From Noviherbaspirillum malthae (GTDB taxonomy: Bacteria; Pseudomonadota; Gammaproteobacteria; Burkholderiales; Burkholderiaceae_D): a stretch of 51,401 nucleotides of DNA. Every line of letters starts with the position of its first letter. The first letter of the stretch is position 1. Made by a program: the position numbers and the translations under genes. The stretch covers positions 1-51,401 of the forward strand of contig NZ_JACYXF010000042.1 of assembly GCF_015352985.1 (NCBI RefSeq), read 5' to 3'. Below the pieces are notes generated by a model. It made no database searches, was not told the DNA's origin, and was given only the letters and a program-made list of their open reading frames with translations. Below, piece by piece: positions 1 to 8,064 of this stretch.

Positions 1-1004
1 ATGCCCATGAGCATGAGCTTGGCAGCCGACAGGACGATGAAGGTGATGACGAACAGGATCAGGCCGAGCGCAAACAGCGACGACACGTGCAGCGTCGATT
101 CGGCTTCGGCGAACTCGTTGGCCAGCGTGGAAGCGATGCTGTTGCCGGCGGCAAACAGCGACCAGGACAGCTTGTGGGCATTGCCGATGACAAACGTCAC
201 CGCCATGGTTTCGCCGAGCGCGCGGCCCAGGCCGAGCATGACGCCGCCGACGACGCCGGTCTTGGTATAGGGCAGCACGATCTTGCGCACCACTTCCCAG
301 CGGGTGCAGCCCAGGCCGTAGGCCGATTCCTTGAGGACAGCCGGGACGATCTCGAAGACGTCGCGCATGACCGAGGCGATGAAGGGGATGATCATGACGG
401 CCAGAATCAGCCCGGCGGTGAGGATGCCGATGCCCATCATGGGGCCCTGGAACAGGTGGCCGATAAGGGGCAGCTGGCCGAGGGTGCTCTTCAAGAAGGG
501 CTGGACGTGGTCGCCGAAGAGCGGGGCGAAGACGAACAGGCCCCACATGCCGTAGATGATGCTGGGCACGCCGGCGAGCAGTTCGACGGCGGTACCGAGC
601 GGACGGCGCAGCGAGGCGGGGCAGATCTCGGTGAGGAAGAGCGCGATGCCGAAGCTGATGGGAAAGGCGATGAGCAGCGCGATGAGCGACGTGGCCAAGG
701 TGCCGACGATGGCGATGAGGGCGCCGTACTGGTCGTTGACCGGGTCCCATTCGACGGTGGTGACGAAGGTCGGGCCGAACTCCTTGAGCGCCGGCCAGGC
801 GCCGATGATCAGGGAAACGATGATGCCGACCAGGACGATCAACACGCTCAATGCAAACAGAAGCGTGATCTTGTGAAAGAAAAAATCCTGGAGACGTTGC
901 CGGCGCATTGTCGATGCGAGCGGGACATGTGTGGCGACCTTGTTTGCCGCAGCGCTGGCCATTCCGGACCTGGCATGTGCGACGGTAGTGGACTCAATGC
1001 TCAT
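1..1004 (-). CDS. pstC: Phosphate ABC transporter permease PstC (3' end cut by window edge)
   Basis: Inner-membrane permease subunit of the high-affinity phosphate importer PstSCAB. Reading the minus strand from the ATG at 1004 gives about 334 residues before the window edge, so only a few C-terminal residues can be missing (the family is usually 300-340). Visible family features are an N-terminal cytoplasmic tail, a first membrane helix (ITLLFALSVLIVLVGIIVSLI), the stretch LLAGVPSIIYGMWGLF, and the permease EAA-type loop around KESAYGLGCTRWEVVRKIVLP followed by GLGRALGETMAVTFVIG. pstA and pstB would be expected beyond the edge. No pstS lies directly upstream; the neighbour there is a divergent GGDEF-EAL gene. 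Family identity is secure; the start is likely because AAGG lies about 10 bases upstream. Confidence 0.93.
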   Translation of the reverse strand, partial: MSIESTTVAHARSGMASAAANKVATHVPLASTMRRQRLQDFFFHKITLLFALSVLIVLVGIIVSLIIGAWPALKEFGPTFVTTVEWDPVNDQYGALIAIVGTLATSLIALLIAFPISFGIALFLTEICPASLRRPLGTAVELLAGVPSIIYGMWGLFVFAPLFGDHVQPFLKSTLGQLPLIGHLFQGPMMGIGILTAGLILAVMIIPFIASVMRDVFEIVPAVLKESAYGLGCTRWEVVRKIVLPYTKTGVVGGVMLGLGRALGETMAVTFVIGNAHKLSWSLFAAGNSIASTLANEFAEAESTLHVSSLFALGLILFVITFIVLSAAKLMLMG

Positions 1005-1067
1005 GACGATCGCCTTGGACTGGACTCTGGGTAATTCGCTGGAAGGCTTCAACGATACCCGGCAAAT

Positions 1068-1085
1068 ATGACTTGGCGATGACGT
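1068..1085 (-). promoter_or_regulatory. Putative Pho box upstream of pstC
   Basis: On the minus strand two GTCAT half-sites occur with the 11-base period of PhoB boxes (ACGTCAT, four bases, AAGTCAT). Each half matches the CTGTCAT consensus at 5 of 7 positions. The site lies 64-81 bases upstream of the pstC start, a sensible place for PhoB activation. The match is imperfect and was found by eye. Confidence 0.35.
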
Positions 1086-1163
1086 TGCCGGCCATGCCGT
1101 CACGGATACTGCCTGCGACGGCAAGCCCTGTAATTGAATTGAAATATTTCCTGAATAAAATTC

Positions 1164-3560
1164 ATGTCTTTGCAATGGCAGGATTTTCCGGACATCGTCT
1201 TGGTCGAGGCATTCACATCGTCAGCCGCAAGAATCAAAGCGTTCCTGTTCAGCACGAAAGGGCTGGCGGTCTTCGTATTGATTGTCACCATGCTGTTCCT
1301 GGCAGCGATCTGGATCATCACCTTTGCGCTGATCGATAATGAAAGGCGCGTCGCCGTCGAACGCTCAGCGGTCGAAAGCGAAAACATTGCCTCCATCGTG
1401 GCGGCCAGCCTGGACGAGGTTCTGGGACGCGCGCTGCTCTATGCGCAGCTCGGCGCACCCCGCGCGACAGGCGAGCGCCTGTCGCCTCCTTCGTCCCCTC
1501 TCAGCCCTCTCGCGTTCGGTGACAGGGCATATCTGCGGATCGCATTCTTCGCTCCTGACGGCAGTCTTTCCTATTCGTCATCGAAACGTACGACCGAACC
1601 GGAGCTGGCCGCTTTCACGCAGCGCAGTCTTGGCGGCATGGCCTCTCCGGAAAAAGACCTGATCCTGATCGAAGCGCAGGCTGTCGCCAATCAGCACGCC
1701 GCGTGGCGGGTTCCCCTGGCAGTACCCCAATGGGAGGACGGCAAGCTGACCGGCGTCATGGCCGCATTCATCGACCTCGGCTATTTCCTGCAGCTTTACA
1801 AGGATGTCGACATCGGCAGCCATTCCAGCATCGAGATCATTCATCATAACGGCGCGCAGATAGCGGAATTGCGCAATGCCATGCTCTCTTCCGGCCTGCA
1901 ATATCCAACTGCCGACCACGGCGCCATGCTGGCTTCACCCGAAGAGAAGGGAGCGGTCAGCATGCTTCACCCCGCCACTGGCCAGATGGTCACGGGCGTC
2001 TTTCGCAAGCTGACGCGGGAGCCGCTGCTGATCACTGTCACGCGGGAGCAGTCGGCGATTCTCGCGGACCTGGACTCCCGTCATCGCAACTATCTGGCAC
2101 GCGCGGGACTGATGTCGCTCGGGCTGGTGCTTTCCGCGGCGGCGCTGGCGGTGCTCGCGCGGCGGCAGCGCTTTCTGTACACGGATCTGACCCGGTCCGA
2201 GCAGCAGAAGCAGGAACTGATCGAGCAGCTTCAGGAAGAGAAAGACCGCGCCTATGCGCTGGCATCGCAGGACTATCTCACCGGGCTTGCCAACCGCAGG
2301 ATGTTTCATGAACTCGCATCGGCCGAGCTGGCGCGGGCCAAGCGCAGCCGCAAGGCCTATGCGCTGCTGTTTCTCGACCTGGACAAGTTCAAGGCCATCA
2401 ACGACACGCTGGGACATGGAATCGGCGATCTGCTGCTGCAGACGGTGGCCGAACGGCTGCGGCATTCGCTGCGCGCCTATGATCTGGTCGCGCGGCTTGG
2501 CGGAGATGAATTCGTCATCCTGGTGTCCGAACTGGAATCCGAGGAGCAGGTGACGCGCATCGCCTCGAAGCTCATCGAAGTCATTTCCGCTCCTTATCCG
2601 AATCTTGCCGGCCATGATCTCGAAGTCGGCACCAGCATCGGCATCGCGCTCTGTCCGCGCGACGGGCACGACATCGAAACGCTGCTCTCGCACGCGGATG
2701 CGGCGATGTACAGCGCCAAGCACATCGGCCGCGGAACCTACCGCTATTACGACGCATCGCTCAATATTTCGTCGGCCCGGCAGCTTGAACTTGCATCACG
2801 CTTTCGCCGTGCCATCACGGACGGCGAATTCCGCCTGCACTTCCAGGCCAGGGTGGAGCTGGAGCATTACCGGCTGGTGGGGCTGGAAGCGCTCGTTCGG
2901 TGGGCGCATCCGGAGCACGGCCTGATCTACCCCGGCGAATTCATCCCGCTGGCAGAGGAAAGCGACGTCATCATCGCGCTGGGCAACTGGGTCATCGATG
3001 CCGCCTGCCGGCAGATCGGTGCCTGGCGCGATGCAGGACTGCCGGTGGTGCCGGTGGCCGTCAACATGTCGGCCAGACAGCTGAACGACCCTGCGCTGGC
3101 GGAACAGATCATCGCCACGCTGGACAGGCATGCGGTTCCGGCCGACCTGTTCGAAATAGAAGTGACCGAAAGCGCCTTTGTCGACAACATGGACATCGCG
3201 CAGAGCATGCTGGAGCGGCTGGCCCGGCATGGCGTCAAGGTGTCGCTGGATGACTACGGCACCGGTTTCTCCGGCCTGACCTACTTGAAAAAGCTGCCGA
3301 TCACGGCAGTCAAGATAGACAGGTCCTTCGTGCGCGACATCCGCAACGACACCAACGATGCAATGATCGTTTCCTCCACCATATCGCTGGCGCACAACCT
3401 CAAGCTGCAGGTGGTTGCGGAAGGCGTAGAGACGAAGGAACAGGTCGTCCATCTGAAAACCGCCGGATGCGACCAGGTACAGGGTTTTTATTTTCAGCGA
3501 CCTTCGGCCGCCGATACCATCGAGCCATTATTGAGACGCGGTCATTTTGAAATTCTATAA
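1164..3560 (+). CDS. Membrane GGDEF-EAL protein with periplasmic sensor region
   Basis: Predicted bifunctional or one-sided c-di-GMP enzyme of 798 residues. A membrane helix at about residues 33-56 and a second at about 310-332 flank a periplasmic region of some 250 residues that looks like a Cache/PDC-type sensor but has no motif I can name. A GGDEF domain follows, with intact GGDEF near residue 445 preceded by an RAYD I-site. The EAL domain has EALVRW near 575, DDYGTG near 695, VKIDRSFV, EGVET and QGFYFQRP, so both catalytic sites look intact. Its last 14 bases overlap the PhnD-like gene, which suggests translational coupling and a shared sensory task. No clear Shine-Dalgarno sequence precedes the chosen ATG. 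Confidence 0.9.
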   Translation: MSLQWQDFPDIVLVEAFTSSAARIKAFLFSTKGLAVFVLIVTMLFLAAIWIITFALIDNERRVAVERSAVESENIASIVAASLDEVLGRALLYAQLGAPRATGERLSPPSSPLSPLAFGDRAYLRIAFFAPDGSLSYSSSKRTTEPELAAFTQRSLGGMASPEKDLILIEAQAVANQHAAWRVPLAVPQWEDGKLTGVMAAFIDLGYFLQLYKDVDIGSHSSIEIIHHNGAQIAELRNAMLSSGLQYPTADHGAMLASPEEKGAVSMLHPATGQMVTGVFRKLTREPLLITVTREQSAILADLDSRHRNYLARAGLMSLGLVLSAAALAVLARRQRFLYTDLTRSEQQKQELIEQLQEEKDRAYALASQDYLTGLANRRMFHELASAELARAKRSRKAYALLFLDLDKFKAINDTLGHGIGDLLLQTVAERLRHSLRAYDLVARLGGDEFVILVSELESEEQVTRIASKLIEVISAPYPNLAGHDLEVGTSIGIALCPRDGHDIETLLSHADAAMYSAKHIGRGTYRYYDASLNISSARQLELASRFRRAITDGEFRLHFQARVELEHYRLVGLEALVRWAHPEHGLIYPGEFIPLAEESDVIIALGNWVIDAACRQIGAWRDAGLPVVPVAVNMSARQLNDPALAEQIIATLDRHAVPADLFEIEVTESAFVDNMDIAQSMLERLARHGVKVSLDDYGTGFSGLTYLKKLPITAVKIDRSFVRDIRNDTNDAMIVSSTISLAHNLKLQVVAEGVETKEQVVHLKTAGCDQVQGFYFQRPSAADTIEPLLRRGHFEIL

Positions 3561-4473
3561 ATCCATGCTGCACAGCATTCTTCGTGCATGGGGCCCCGGC
3601 CTGCGTGTACTTGCGCTGCTGGTGCCAATTATGCCGCTGGGGCCGATGCTCGGCATCGCCGAGGTTTGGGCTGCCGCTTGCGAACGGCCGGCGCGGATCG
3701 TCTATTCCATGGTGCCCGAGTCGGAACCCAGGGAAGCGCTGGCTGCCTTCACGCCCATCCTGAACGACTTGCGCGAGAGCCTCGGCATTCCCGTCGACAC
3801 CGCCGTTCCCTCATCCTATGCCGCCGTCGTGGAGGGTCTTATGTCCGGCGCCATCCATGTCGCTCGCCTCGGACCGGCGTCATATATCGCCGCGCGCAAG
3901 GCCGATCCCGGCCTGAAGGCATTTGCGACCTTCTCCCGGAAGGCAGGCGCGTTCGGAGGCGAAGGTCCGTTCTATCATTCGCTGCTGATCGTCAGGAGCG
4001 GCGGCAGGTTCTCCGCACTGCGATCGCTGCAGGGAATGCGGGTCGCACTGGTCGATCCCGACAGCACCTCGGGCGCAAGACTGCCGCGCCGATTGCTGCC
4101 GAAGACGACCGGCATTTCTCTTGACCGGTATTTCAGGCGCGTGAGCTATGCGGGCGACCATGCGCAGGCCGCGCTCGCCGTACTGAAACAGGAAACGGAT
4201 GCCGCCTTCGTTTCCAGCACCCAGCTATCGGCGCTGGTCGAAGCGGGTAAGGCGTCGGCTCAGGATTTTCGCGTGCTGTGGCGTTCCCCTCCCATCCCCA
4301 TGGATCCCTTCGTCTATCGGGACGGACTATGCGAGGACATCAAGGCCAAGATACGTAACGTCTTTTACCGCCGCGACGGCAGGCTGCCAGATGCCGGGTT
4401 GAAGAGCATGGATGCGACCCGCATCCTGCTGCTCGGCGACGAGGCTTTTGACATCCTGCGCGACGTGCTTTGA
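3547..4473 (+). CDS. PhnD-like periplasmic phosphate/phosphonate-family binding protein
   Basis: 308-residue secreted binding protein of the PhnD/phosphite-binding type. The N-terminus is a long signal sequence ending near VWAAA, followed by RIVYSMVPESEPREALAAF and LRESLGIPVDTAVPSSYAAVVEGL. That is the standard PhnD opening, in which a type 2 periplasmic binding fold begins with a P-x-x lobe loop. Later GPASYIAARKADPG, LIVRSGGRF and VDPDSTSGARLPRRLL match the PhnD domain layout. No permease or ATPase genes accompany it. Its start lies inside the end of the upstream GGDEF-EAL gene, so it is more likely a sensing partner of that protein than a transporter component. The true ligand is unknown. 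Confidence 0.82.
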   Translation: MKFYKSMLHSILRAWGPGLRVLALLVPIMPLGPMLGIAEVWAAACERPARIVYSMVPESEPREALAAFTPILNDLRESLGIPVDTAVPSSYAAVVEGLMSGAIHVARLGPASYIAARKADPGLKAFATFSRKAGAFGGEGPFYHSLLIVRSGGRFSALRSLQGMRVALVDPDSTSGARLPRRLLPKTTGISLDRYFRRVSYAGDHAQAALAVLKQETDAAFVSSTQLSALVEAGKASAQDFRVLWRSPPIPMDPFVYRDGLCEDIKAKIRNVFYRRDGRLPDAGLKSMDATRILLLGDEAFDILRDVL

Positions 4474-4511
4474 CACGCCGTGCAGCCGGCCTCCAGGTTT
4501 CAGATCAGTCC

Positions 4512-5372
4512 TTAGAAACCAACTGCCGCTCCCCGAAAGAACGTATCGGCCAGATTCCGCAGCACCGCCGCGCTGTGCGTGCCTTCGATGGCGGCGTGCG
4601 CCGCCTGCAGATAGTCCTGCACCTTGCGCTGCGCGCTGCGCACGCCGATGCGGGCGACGATGTTGGTGCCGTCGTCATCGACGTCCTTGATGTCGTCGAA
4701 CATTTGAAAGGCCAAGCCGAGGTTGGTGGTAAAGCGCATCACCTTCTCTTCCTGTTCAGGCGTCGCATGGCTGACCAGGCAGCCTGCTTTTGCCGCGGCC
4801 TGGAACAGGATGCCGGTCTTGAGCTGGTGCATGTCGGCGACGGCGGCGGGGCTGGGAATGCCGCCCTTGGCCTTCAGGTCGATATACTGGCCCAGTGACA
4901 AGCCGTTGGGCCCGACCGTGGCACACAACAGCTGGATCAGCTGGAGCCTGAGGTCGCCGGCGAGCTTCTCGTGCGAAGCAATGATGCACTGGCTCTGGGT
5001 CAGCAGCGATACGGCCGCCAGTATCGTGAGGCTTTCTCCGTATTCGACATGGGTGCACAGCCGGCTGCGCCGCTCGCGGTCGTCGTCCATGCAGGGCAGA
5101 TCGTCCAGGATCAGGGATGCGCAGTGAATCATCTCGATAGAGCACGCCACCTGCATTGCATCCTCATGCGCACCGCCCAGGTAATCCGCCACTGCCAGGG
5201 TCAGCAGGGGCCGGATACGCTTGCCGGGGGCGAGCACGCTATAACGCATTGCGGCATTGACCGGAGAAGAATGCGTCGAGGCAAGCAGTTCGTCCAGACG
5301 GGAATTGACCAGCGAACGGGATTCGGCCACCCAGTCCTGCTCGGCGCTGACAGGAAGGTCGTTGGCTAACAT
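4512..5372 (-). CDS. Short-chain polyprenyl diphosphate synthase (CrtE/IspA type)
   Basis: 286-residue trans-prenyltransferase that condenses isopentenyl diphosphate with allylic diphosphates to give farnesyl or geranylgeranyl diphosphate. The substrate motif PGKRIRPLL, first aspartate-rich motif DDLPCMDDD and second motif DDIKD are all present. The phrases HCASLILDDLPCMDD and GESLTILAAVSLL resemble CrtE-type GGPP synthases more than housekeeping IspA. The second aspartate-rich region is unusual, with DDIKDVDDDGTN in place of the more usual DD-x-x-D-x-T. No dxs, xseB or carotenoid gene is adjacent. The start ATG has no Shine-Dalgarno sequence of its own; it overlaps the stop codon of a short leader ORF that has a strong one. 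Chain length cannot be decided from the sequence. Confidence 0.85.
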   Translation of the reverse strand: MLANDLPVSAEQDWVAESRSLVNSRLDELLASTHSSPVNAAMRYSVLAPGKRIRPLLTLAVADYLGGAHEDAMQVACSIEMIHCASLILDDLPCMDDDRERRSRLCTHVEYGESLTILAAVSLLTQSQCIIASHEKLAGDLRLQLIQLLCATVGPNGLSLGQYIDLKAKGGIPSPAAVADMHQLKTGILFQAAAKAGCLVSHATPEQEEKVMRFTTNLGLAFQMFDDIKDVDDDGTNIVARIGVRSAQRKVQDYLQAAHAAIEGTHSAAVLRNLADTFFRGAAVGF

Positions 5373-5404
5373 AGATACGGGAACTGCTTGTCAGTGATGG
5401 GCAT
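5366..5404 (-). CDS. 12-codon leader ORF overlapping the prenyl synthase start
   Basis: A minus-strand ATG at 5404 opens a 12-residue peptide (MPITDKQFPYLC) that ends at TAG. The arrangement ATGTTAG makes its stop overlap the ATG of the prenyl diphosphate synthase. A near-perfect ribosome binding site (AGGAGGAGA) stands 5-6 bases before the leader ATG, while the enzyme start has none. The likeliest role is to bring ribosomes to the enzyme gene by stop-start coupling. An alternative is a single frameshift in the assembly that split a longer N-terminus. Confidence 0.5.
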   Translation of the reverse strand: MPITDKQFPYLC

Positions 5405-5456
5405 ACCGTTCTCCTCCTGTCTGTGTTTCCCTGTGCGGATTAATCGGTTTAGCGGC

Positions 5457-5687
5457 TTAGCGGCTGTAATCCCCGGCGTCGCCAAGATCGTTCGGGTCGT
5501 TGCGGCGCGCATCCCGGTTCTTCTCGACGTCGACATGCGCCGGATCGGTGAAGCCGGTGGCATTGCCGGTGCCTGTGCCGCGTCCGGTCGACTCCTGTTT
5601 CGGAGGCAATACCGAATTGTTCCCGATGTTCAGGGGGTGCTTTGCATCGTGCTTATGCTGGCCTTGCTGGCGGTCACTGTTTTGCAT
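5457..5687 (-). CDS. Small hydrophilic protein of unknown function
   Basis: 76 residues, highly polar and rich in Asn, Asp, Gly, Arg and Gln, with no hydrophobic segment. It is likely disordered or stress-type; I do not recognise a family. The ATG at 5687 is preceded by GAGGAAA at a good distance, which supports translation. It is the first gene of a probable minus-strand unit with the leader ORF (53 bases downstream) and the prenyl diphosphate synthase. A longer reading frame on the other strand over the same bases lacks a start signal and looks like a shadow. Confidence 0.55.
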   Translation of the reverse strand: MQNSDRQQGQHKHDAKHPLNIGNNSVLPPKQESTGRGTGTGNATGFTDPAHVDVEKNRDARRNDPNDLGDAGDYSR

Positions 5688-5887
5688 CTCGATTTCCTCA
5701 TGATCGTGCCGGAAGGCAGCGCGGAATCAGGCATGCTTGCCGGCTTTGTTACGATTCGCGCCCGCATGCATTCCATTCAGCAAATAAGAAGTGGCATGCT
5801 GCGGAGCCCGCGCTTCGCAGTTAGACATCTAAGATCAAAAAGGTTTGTTGTTCAAGACAAATCATGAACAAATTTGGAGGGCAGAGA

Positions 5888-5914
5888 TTGACGGCCGTCA
5901 GGTTTATTTATAAG
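5888..5914 (+). promoter_or_regulatory. Candidate promoter and 12-base palindrome upstream of the KaiC unit
   Basis: TTGACG at 5888-5893 and TATAAG at 5909-5914 are spaced by 15 bases, shorter than the optimum of 17. The -35 element is embedded in the perfect palindrome TGACGGCCGTCA (5889-5900), a possible operator. The element lies about 240 bases before the first gene of the plus-strand KaiC unit. A TATAAT at 5944 has no partner -35 element. Confidence 0.3.
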
Positions 5915-6156
5915 TAACTCCCACACGATTGCTGAGGCTTCACTATAATCCACGCTGAACCGCACCTGCGATCCACAAGGGTCGACCAGCCCAGCCCCGC
6001 TGCTCCGACCCGACGCCGCGAAAAACGGCCATGCCGGATCCGTTCAATCAGTAGAAGAACAATGTATTGTGAATCTTGCAATGTTTCATGGCGACATTGC
6101 ACGATTGTGGTCTATCCATCAAAATCGCTTTCACTTATTGCAAGACAACACTGCTG

Positions 6157-6585
6157 ATGACGACTGACGACCGTACGAAGCTTATCTCCCGGCTTTTGGC
6201 CTTGGATGCGTCGGCACAGGGATCCCCGGATGCCATCGCGGACCGTGCCGTCTGGCTCTGGGAAAGATTGGCTAATCGATTAATACCGCTTATCGGGCAG
6301 ATGGGGTTCGAATCCCTGTATGCTCGCGCTGTTCATTTTTCGCAATCCGAATGCCGCAGCATCTCCATTTACACACTTGGACAAGAAACTGGCTTTCTTC
6401 AGAAACTCAGGGAGGACCTTCTGTGTCTGGAGTATGACATTGCCGCACAATGCGTGACGGTTTTGCTGACCAGGTTCATCGAACTCGTGGCGGCGATGAT
6501 TGGCGAAGCATTGACGGGACATATCCTGCAGTCCGCCTGGGATGAACACAGCGCCCGGTGCGGCACGAGGGGAGTTTCAGAATGA
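6157..6585 (+). CDS. Helical protein of unknown function coupled to KaiC-like ATPase
   Basis: About 142 residues, predicted mostly alpha-helical and soluble, with conserved-looking aromatic and hydrophobic periodicity (LWERLANRLIPLIGQMGFESLY, FLQKLREDLLCLEYDIAAQ). I do not recognise a domain. Its stop codon overlaps the ATG of the KaiC-like gene (ATGA at 6582-6585), so the two are made together and may interact. That makes it a candidate adaptor or input protein standing in for KaiA/KaiB, which are absent; this is inference. The start is uncertain: 6157 (MTTDDR) is chosen because the 27 residues upstream, from an ATG at 6076, are Cys-rich and look non-native, but neither ATG has a clear ribosome binding site. 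Confidence 0.7.
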   Translation: MTTDDRTKLISRLLALDASAQGSPDAIADRAVWLWERLANRLIPLIGQMGFESLYARAVHFSQSECRSISIYTLGQETGFLQKLREDLLCLEYDIAAQCVTVLLTRFIELVAAMIGEALTGHILQSAWDEHSARCGTRGVSE

Positions 6586-7988
6586 CAAAAAAAGTAACGC
6601 TTGAAAAACTGCCTACCGGCGTTCCGGGACTGGACACCTTGCTGGCCGGCGGAATCCCCAAGTACTCGTTCAACGTGATCACCGGCAGCCCTGGCAGCGG
6701 CAAGACGACGCTGGCTCATCAGATCATGTTCGCGCTGGCCAATCCGAAGCGAAAGGCCCTGTTCTTTACCGTCATGGGCGAGCCGCCGCTGAAGATGCTG
6801 CGCTACCAGCAGCAATACAGCTTCTTCGACCCCGGCAAGGTCGGCCCCTCCATCCGTTATCTGAATCTGGCGGAAGACCTGCAGAAGGAAGGCTTCGACG
6901 GGGTGCTGGACCGCATCCTCAAGGAAGTGCGCGACTTCGAGCCGGAACTGATCTTCGTCGACTCCTTCAAGTCCGTCGTGCAAGCGACCAAGGACACCGT
7001 ACAGAGTACGGCCAGTCTGCAGTATTTCGTGCAGCGCCTCGGCATTCACCTGGCCAGTTGGCAGGCAACCACCTTCCTGCTCGGCGAGTACGCCGAAGCG
7101 GCGCAGGAAGAGAATCCGATCTTCACCGTTGCGGACAGCATCATTCACCTGAGCCAGGAGTTCGAAGAGGATGAAATGGTGCGCAAGATCGGCGTGATCA
7201 AGATGCGCGGCACCGCCCACCAGACCGGCCTGCACCGGTTCCGGATCACGGACCACGGTCTGCAGGTGTTTCCTCGCCTGCTCGGCGGCATTGTTGCCAG
7301 CAGACACAATGCGCCGCGTGCAAAAAGCCTCGGCCAGCGGCTGTCCACCGGATGCACCGGCCTGGACGACATGCTCGACGGCGGACTGCCCGCAGGCTAT
7401 TCCACCATCGTCCTGGGTCCGCCGGGCTGCGGCAAGACGATGCTGGGCACGTCTTTCCTCGGGGCCGGCGCCCGCATCGGGGAACACGGCATTATCGTGT
7501 CGTTCGAACACAGCTTGTCGCATTCGGTCAATACGCAGCTCGACGCCCTGATCGAGCAAGGCAGCGTCACCGAAGTACGCCTGACGGCGCATGACCTGAC
7601 CGTCGAGGAATTGATCAGCGCCCTTCTCGATGCGGTGGATCGCACCGGGGCCAGGCGCATCGTCATCGACTCGCTGTCGGCGCTGGAACTGGTGATCGCG
7701 CCCCAGTACCGGCCGCAGATGCTGGAGTCGCTGTACCGGATGCTGACGCACCTGCATGCGCGCGCCATTACCGTCATGATGATCAGGCATGTTGTGAACA
7801 TGACGCAGCCCGTGTTCTCGCAGGGAGACTTCATCGTCGACGCCATCATCGCCATGCGCTATGCCGAGATCGATTACAAGCTGGTCAAGCTCATCTCGGT
7901 TCCCAAGCTGCGCGCCAGCCGGCACAGCGCCGAGGTGCGCAGCTTCAAGACCACCGCGGATGGAATCGAGCTGGTCGATTCGATCTGA
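6582..7988 (+). CDS. KaiC-like double RecA-domain ATPase
   Basis: 468-residue KaiC/RAD55-family protein with two P-loop domains. Walker A motifs are GSPGSGKTT (about 35-43) and GPPGCGKT (about 278-286); Walker B-like segments are LIFVDSFKS and IVIDSLSA. Compared from memory with cyanobacterial KaiC, the catalytic Glu pair of the first domain is replaced (FTVMGEP) and the second has SFEHS. The two residues just before the IVDAIIAMRY strand, where KaiC carries phosphosites Ser431/Thr432, read Asp-Phe. KaiC-style autophosphorylation at that site is therefore unlikely. The start at 6582 follows GAGGGGAG at good spacing and overlaps the upstream stop. A soluble hybrid kinase gene follows 76 bases downstream, suggesting a signalling unit. 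Confidence 0.9.
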   Translation: MTKKVTLEKLPTGVPGLDTLLAGGIPKYSFNVITGSPGSGKTTLAHQIMFALANPKRKALFFTVMGEPPLKMLRYQQQYSFFDPGKVGPSIRYLNLAEDLQKEGFDGVLDRILKEVRDFEPELIFVDSFKSVVQATKDTVQSTASLQYFVQRLGIHLASWQATTFLLGEYAEAAQEENPIFTVADSIIHLSQEFEEDEMVRKIGVIKMRGTAHQTGLHRFRITDHGLQVFPRLLGGIVASRHNAPRAKSLGQRLSTGCTGLDDMLDGGLPAGYSTIVLGPPGCGKTMLGTSFLGAGARIGEHGIIVSFEHSLSHSVNTQLDALIEQGSVTEVRLTAHDLTVEELISALLDAVDRTGARRIVIDSLSALELVIAPQYRPQMLESLYRMLTHLHARAITVMMIRHVVNMTQPVFSQGDFIVDAIIAMRYAEIDYKLVKLISVPKLRASRHSAEVRSFKTTADGIELVDSI

Positions 7989-8032
7989 TGCTGACGGTGC
8001 AGCCAATGCAAGGGATTCAAGAAAAAGGACGC

Positions 8033-8058
8033 CGCATCGTGACGCATCGTGATCGTGA
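8033..8058 (+). repeat. Short tandem repeat before the hybrid kinase start
   Basis: GCATCGTGAC and GCATCGTGAT occur in tandem, followed by the partial unit CGTGATA. They lie between an AAAAAGGA Shine-Dalgarno-like tract (about 8024) and the kinase ATG at 8065, moving the two about 35 bases apart. Confidence 0.5.
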
Positions 8059-8064
8059 TACACC

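Noticed and set aside
5944..5949. TATAAT as a promoter of the KaiC unit
   Set aside because: No acceptable -35 hexamer lies 15-19 bases upstream.
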